A stretch of DNA of 7,237 bases from Bacillota bacterium. GTDB lineage: Bacteria; Bacillota; Clostridia; Lachnospirales; Lachnospiraceae. Both the position numbers and the translations under genes were made by a program. The stretch spans positions 1 to 7,237 of the forward strand of contig JAEZTJ010000015.1 in NCBI GenBank assembly GCA_023421505.1, written 5' to 3'. The notes under the pieces are model-generated. The model was given only the letters and a program-made list of their open reading frames with translations, was not told the DNA's origin and made no database searches. Each line of letters starts with the position of its first letter. Positions within the stretch are counted from its first letter, which is position 1. This document shows positions 5,104-7,237 of the stretch, piece after piece.

Positions 5104-6018
5104 CTAACTTCTTATATTCTCCATAAATTCTGTACAATACCAAATCGGAACAATACTTTTCATATCATTAAACCAATAAAGAATATCTTTATTTAATTTC
5201 AATATAGAATTCAATCTCTCTGGTGCAAAATATTTTGACCATACAATAGAAGTTATTGCACTTGCAGATAAGTAAAATGCTAATAACTTCCAAAATTCTT
5301 CTGGAGGTTTATTATTAAAATAACCATCAATTTGTCCCGATACAAATGCTGGGAATTCCGTACCTATACGATTAAATTCATACCATGGGTCTCCATAATT
5401 ATTAAAATCGACTGTATGCCAATCAATAATATAAAGGCTTCCATCGTTGGATTTTATCATATTACCCATATGATAATCACCGTGATGGTAACATTGTGGT
5501 CGTTCTCTCAATAAGGCTTTATTTGTATCAAGATAGTTTAAAATTATTTCATCGCCTTCAAACGGTACACCTTCAGAACGAAATGCTTCTAATCGTTCAT
5601 TGATGACTGTAAAATAACGTAATATCCAATTATCACTTCCATTAGGGGCTGGTAATCTATGAATTTTATGTAGGATTTCTCCAGACTTTATACCTAACTT
5701 ATATTGCTCCTTATCTTTAAGTTTTGATAAAGTGGTTTCGACTTCTTCACCCTCAACCCAACTGAGTAAAGTATATACACTTTTTCCATCATCACATAAA
5801 CCAAAATCAATAGGAAAAGGCATTGGGACATCAAGGTTATTCATGTTCTTTATTAATTCAAACTCAGCTTTTTTCTGTTTATATTCAGAAAACTCTGCAA
5901 CACGAAGCAGAAAATGTTTTCCATCCTCATCTTCAATATAATACTTCTTGTCACCTGACATTCCTTTATTTATAGGACTAATCTTCTTAAAAGTATTGTA
6001 TAAAGGTATTTTCCTCAC
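5104..6018 (-). CDS. Aminoglycoside phosphotransferase (APH)/choline kinase-fold protein
   Basis: A 304-residue kinase-fold protein that would transfer phosphate from ATP to a small molecule in the cytoplasm. Visible are a nucleotide-loop region INKGMSGDKKYYI (16-28), a hinge near LLSWVEGEEVE (84-94), the catalytic loop HHGDYHMGN (178-186, Brenner motif HGDxHxxN with catalytic D181) and IIDWH (197-201, metal-binding D199). The beta-3 position that often holds lysine reads FLLRV, so arginine 39 is there. The start is GTG 6018-6016 with GGGGG seven bases upstream; eighteen further upstream codons lack an RBS. The length is normal for the family. A 30-codon ORF ends one base before the GTG, which suggests coupled translation. 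Many chromosomal members have no proven antibiotic substrate, so resistance should not be assumed; macrolide, amino-sugar or choline-like substrates are all open. Confidence 0.88.
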   Translation of the reverse strand: MRKIPLYNTFKKISPINKGMSGDKKYYIEDEDGKHFLLRVAEFSEYKQKKAEFELIKNMNNLDVPMPFPIDFGLCDDGKSVYTLLSWVEGEEVETTLSKLKDKEQYKLGIKSGEILHKIHRLPAPNGSDNWILRYFTVINERLEAFRSEGVPFEGDEIILNYLDTNKALLRERPQCYHHGDYHMGNMIKSNDGSLYIIDWHTVDFNNYGDPWYEFNRIGTEFPAFVSGQIDGYFNNKPPEEFWKLLAFYLSASAITSIVWSKYFAPERLNSILKLNKDILYWFNDMKSIVPIWYCTEFMENIRS

Positions 6019-6019
6019 T

Positions 6020-6112
6020 TTATATCCCCCATTCAAACTTGATATTAATTTTGAAATATAAATCCTTCGCACTTGCCACCATCTGCAAATCTCTATTATC
6101 TATACTATCCAT
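6020..6112 (-). CDS. Possible 30-residue upstream ORF, coupled to the kinase gene
   Basis: ATG at 6112-6110 opens MDSIDNRDLQMVASAKDLYF and ends EWGI at TAA 6022-6020, one base before the kinase GTG. The kinase RBS (GGGGG, 6030-6026) lies inside its last codons, so ribosomes finishing here could restart on the kinase. It has no clear RBS of its own. The frame is also open upstream to the HAD stop codon at 6173, in phase with it (reading SGRLQLLIIFNRHM before the ATG), so it could be the tail of a decayed gene. I do not recognise it. Confidence 0.35.
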   Translation of the reverse strand: MDSIDNRDLQMVASAKDLYFKINIKFEWGI

Positions 6113-6172
6113 ATGTCTATTAAATATAATGAGCAGTTGCAATCTACCCGACAAATTGGATTTTTTCCTTAC

Positions 6173-6907
6173 TCAAATAAACCCATCAATGATATTTATC
6201 ATTTCAACCCAACTATGTATGTGTAAATGTTCAAAATCAATCTGAAGACCGTCATTCTGCCTCTGCCATGGGTTCTCTACTGTCTCATCTTCATAAAATA
6301 CAGGAAAAATACCTGCACTTCTTGCTCCATATACATCAGCTTTGATATTATCTCCACAATACCAGGCATCACTTGGTTGCAGATTTGCTTTTTGAAGTGC
6401 TAATTCAAAAAGCATAGAATTTGGTTTTCTTATTCCGTATTCACTAGAAGCAATAATAAATTCAAACTGATTTTGAGGAAGCAATCGATTTATTCTATCT
6501 GTCAAAGCTTTTCCTGACCAACCTATATTGCTGATAACACCACTTCTGATTCCGTTTTCTTTGAGACAAACCAGCATTTCATTCACAAATGGCATACATG
6601 CTCCCCATGAAACATGGTTCCACAAAATTTTTTCAGCCTCGGCATAAGAAATATCTAGTTTGATTCCAAGGTATTCATATTGCAGTCTTAACATTTGCCA
6701 CTCATGCAGTTCAAATCCCTGATTTCGACAGACATTATATTTTTGAAATAATTCTGTTCCGAATTTGTTAATTTCATCTATTGTCAACTGTCTTGGATTT
6801 TTTACAATATGCTTGTAGACTTCTTTTTCGCCACGTAAAAAATCAAATTCTGGTTCATAAAGTAAGGTGTGACCATAATCAAAGATTATCATTCTGGGTT
6901 TGTTCAT
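6173..6907 (-). CDS. HAD-superfamily hydrolase (subfamily IA type)
   Basis: A 244-residue HAD-fold enzyme, probably a phosphatase acting on a small phosphorylated metabolite. Motif I is FDYGHTLL (9-16), with nucleophile D10 but glycine at the usual second aspartate (DxGxT), a known variant of the family in which general acid catalysis may be altered. A helical cap follows (about 17-105). Motif II is GVISNIGWSG (S126), motif III GIRKPN (K161) and motif IV CGDNIKADVYGARSAG (D186, D191). The start is ATG 6907 with GAGG five bases upstream; an earlier ATG at 6919 precedes that RBS. Length and motif spacing are normal, so it looks intact. It is transcribed towards the kinase, 155 bases away, and may share its transcript. 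Substrate unknown. Confidence 0.88.
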   Translation of the reverse strand: MNKPRMIIFDYGHTLLYEPEFDFLRGEKEVYKHIVKNPRQLTIDEINKFGTELFQKYNVCRNQGFELHEWQMLRLQYEYLGIKLDISYAEAEKILWNHVSWGACMPFVNEMLVCLKENGIRSGVISNIGWSGKALTDRINRLLPQNQFEFIIASSEYGIRKPNSMLFELALQKANLQPSDAWYCGDNIKADVYGARSAGIFPVFYEDETVENPWQRQNDGLQIDFEHLHIHSWVEMINIIDGFI

Positions 6908-7036
6908 ATACCTCTCCATAAAATTCTTATTTGACTAAATGTTATGTACATTATTATTACCCATTATCTTAAAAGTCTGTTAATAAATATAATTAGTAAT
7001 TCATTTATATTTATATAAAAATACTTCTTTGTCCAT

Positions 7037-7064
7037 ATTTTACCATTAAAATCTACAAAGTAAA
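7037..7064 (-). promoter_or_regulatory. Candidate promoter for the HAD hydrolase
   Basis: On the minus strand TTTACT (7064-7059) and TAAAAT (7042-7037) are 16 bp apart, about 130 bases before the HAD start. The region is so AT-rich that chance matches are likely. TTAACA near 6975 is another possible -35. The leader between 6908 and 7036 shows no structure I can support. Confidence 0.3.
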
Positions 7065-7131
7065 TACATATTTCTATAGATTCATAATTAAGTCTAAAAT
7101 GAAAAAGTAAATCTAAAATGAAAAAGTAAAT
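7047..7131. repeat. Tandem and spaced repeats near the right edge
   Basis: A 19-bp unit, TCTAAAATGAAAAAGTAAA, occurs twice without a gap (7093-7111, 7112-7130). A third, degenerate copy (TAAAATCTACAAAGTAAAT, 7047-7065) lies 48 bp upstream. They precede a plus-strand promoter and RBS. Multiple short repeats ahead of the first gene are known from the ends of IS21-family and related Mu-like elements, where they bind transposase; here that is a suggestion. There are too few copies and no spacers for a CRISPR. Confidence 0.6.
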
Positions 7132-7175
7132 TCCAGTTTGCACGACTAAATTCTAGGTGTAGTTATAGACCTGAT

Positions 7176-7237
7176 TTTACTTGTGCACACTTTCCGTTAT
7201 AATAAATGTATGGTTGTCTGCCTGTGCGGAAAGAGGA
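7176..7237 (+). promoter_or_regulatory. Plus-strand promoter and RBS of a gene beginning beyond the right edge
   Basis: TTTACT (7176-7181) and a perfect TATAAT (7198-7203) are 16 bp apart; transcription should start near 7210. GGAAAGAGGA at the very end (7228-7237) is a good Shine-Dalgarno region, so a start codon is expected within about ten bases past the window. This is the only convincing plus-strand signal in the window. CTTTCCG (7190-7196) and CGGAAAG (7227-7233) form a perfect inverted repeat around the -10 box and the RBS. The gene itself is not visible. Confidence 0.6.

Noticed and set aside
4925..5143. Minus-strand 72-codon frame overlapping the end of the kinase gene
   Set aside because: It overlaps the kinase C-terminus out of frame, includes the GC-rich hairpin, has no RBS and does not resemble a protein.
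7093..7130. CRISPR repeat pair
   Set aside because: The two 19-bp copies touch with no spacer, and there is no array or cas gene.

Overview
The window is AT-rich DNA with strong AGGAGG-type ribosome binding sites and compact co-oriented genes. It suggests a low-GC Firmicute, most likely a member of the Clostridia (Lachnospiraceae or Clostridium-like); this rests on base composition and protein families, not on a marker gene. No rRNA, tRNA or CRISPR array is visible. Every gene I accept lies on the minus strand, so the natural reading order runs from right to left.

Right edge (about 7030-7237): tandem repeats, then a plus-strand promoter and ribosome binding site pointing out of the window, which resembles the end of a transposable element. 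Then, leftwards, come a HAD-superfamily hydrolase (6907-6173), a small upstream ORF, and an aminoglycoside-phosphotransferase-family kinase (6018-5104) followed by a GC-rich hairpin. The 350 bases between the kinase and the next gene hold no convincing gene.

Middle (4756-1669): eight small genes in one direction, with gaps of 20 to about 200 bases. They are a zinc-ribbon protein, a broken SUKH (SMI1/KNR4) protein, a 61-residue protein, a broken zinc-ribbon protein, a gene interrupted by one in-frame TGA, an 83-residue CxxC protein, a broken DUF7660 gene and a 65-residue protein. SUKH proteins are known immunity proteins of polymorphic toxins. A row of small unrelated genes of this type is best read as an orphan immunity array whose toxin gene is absent from the window. 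Four of the eight are inactivated; translating across the lesions recovers them.

Left (1565-124): an ABC exporter half-transporter with an elaborate control region. A good promoter has its -10 box inside a 21-bp palindrome. Downstream lies a 21-codon leader ORF whose RNA can form two mutually exclusive hairpins, one of which hides the exporter's Shine-Dalgarno sequence. The exporter ends directly after its Walker A motif, at a junction with unrelated DNA (1-123). That DNA carries palindromic repeats and a ribosome binding site for a gene leaving the window to the left.

Overall this is an accessory, decaying region bounded by probable mobile DNA on both sides. The two ideas most worth testing are the leader-peptide attenuator of the exporter and the orphan immunity array.
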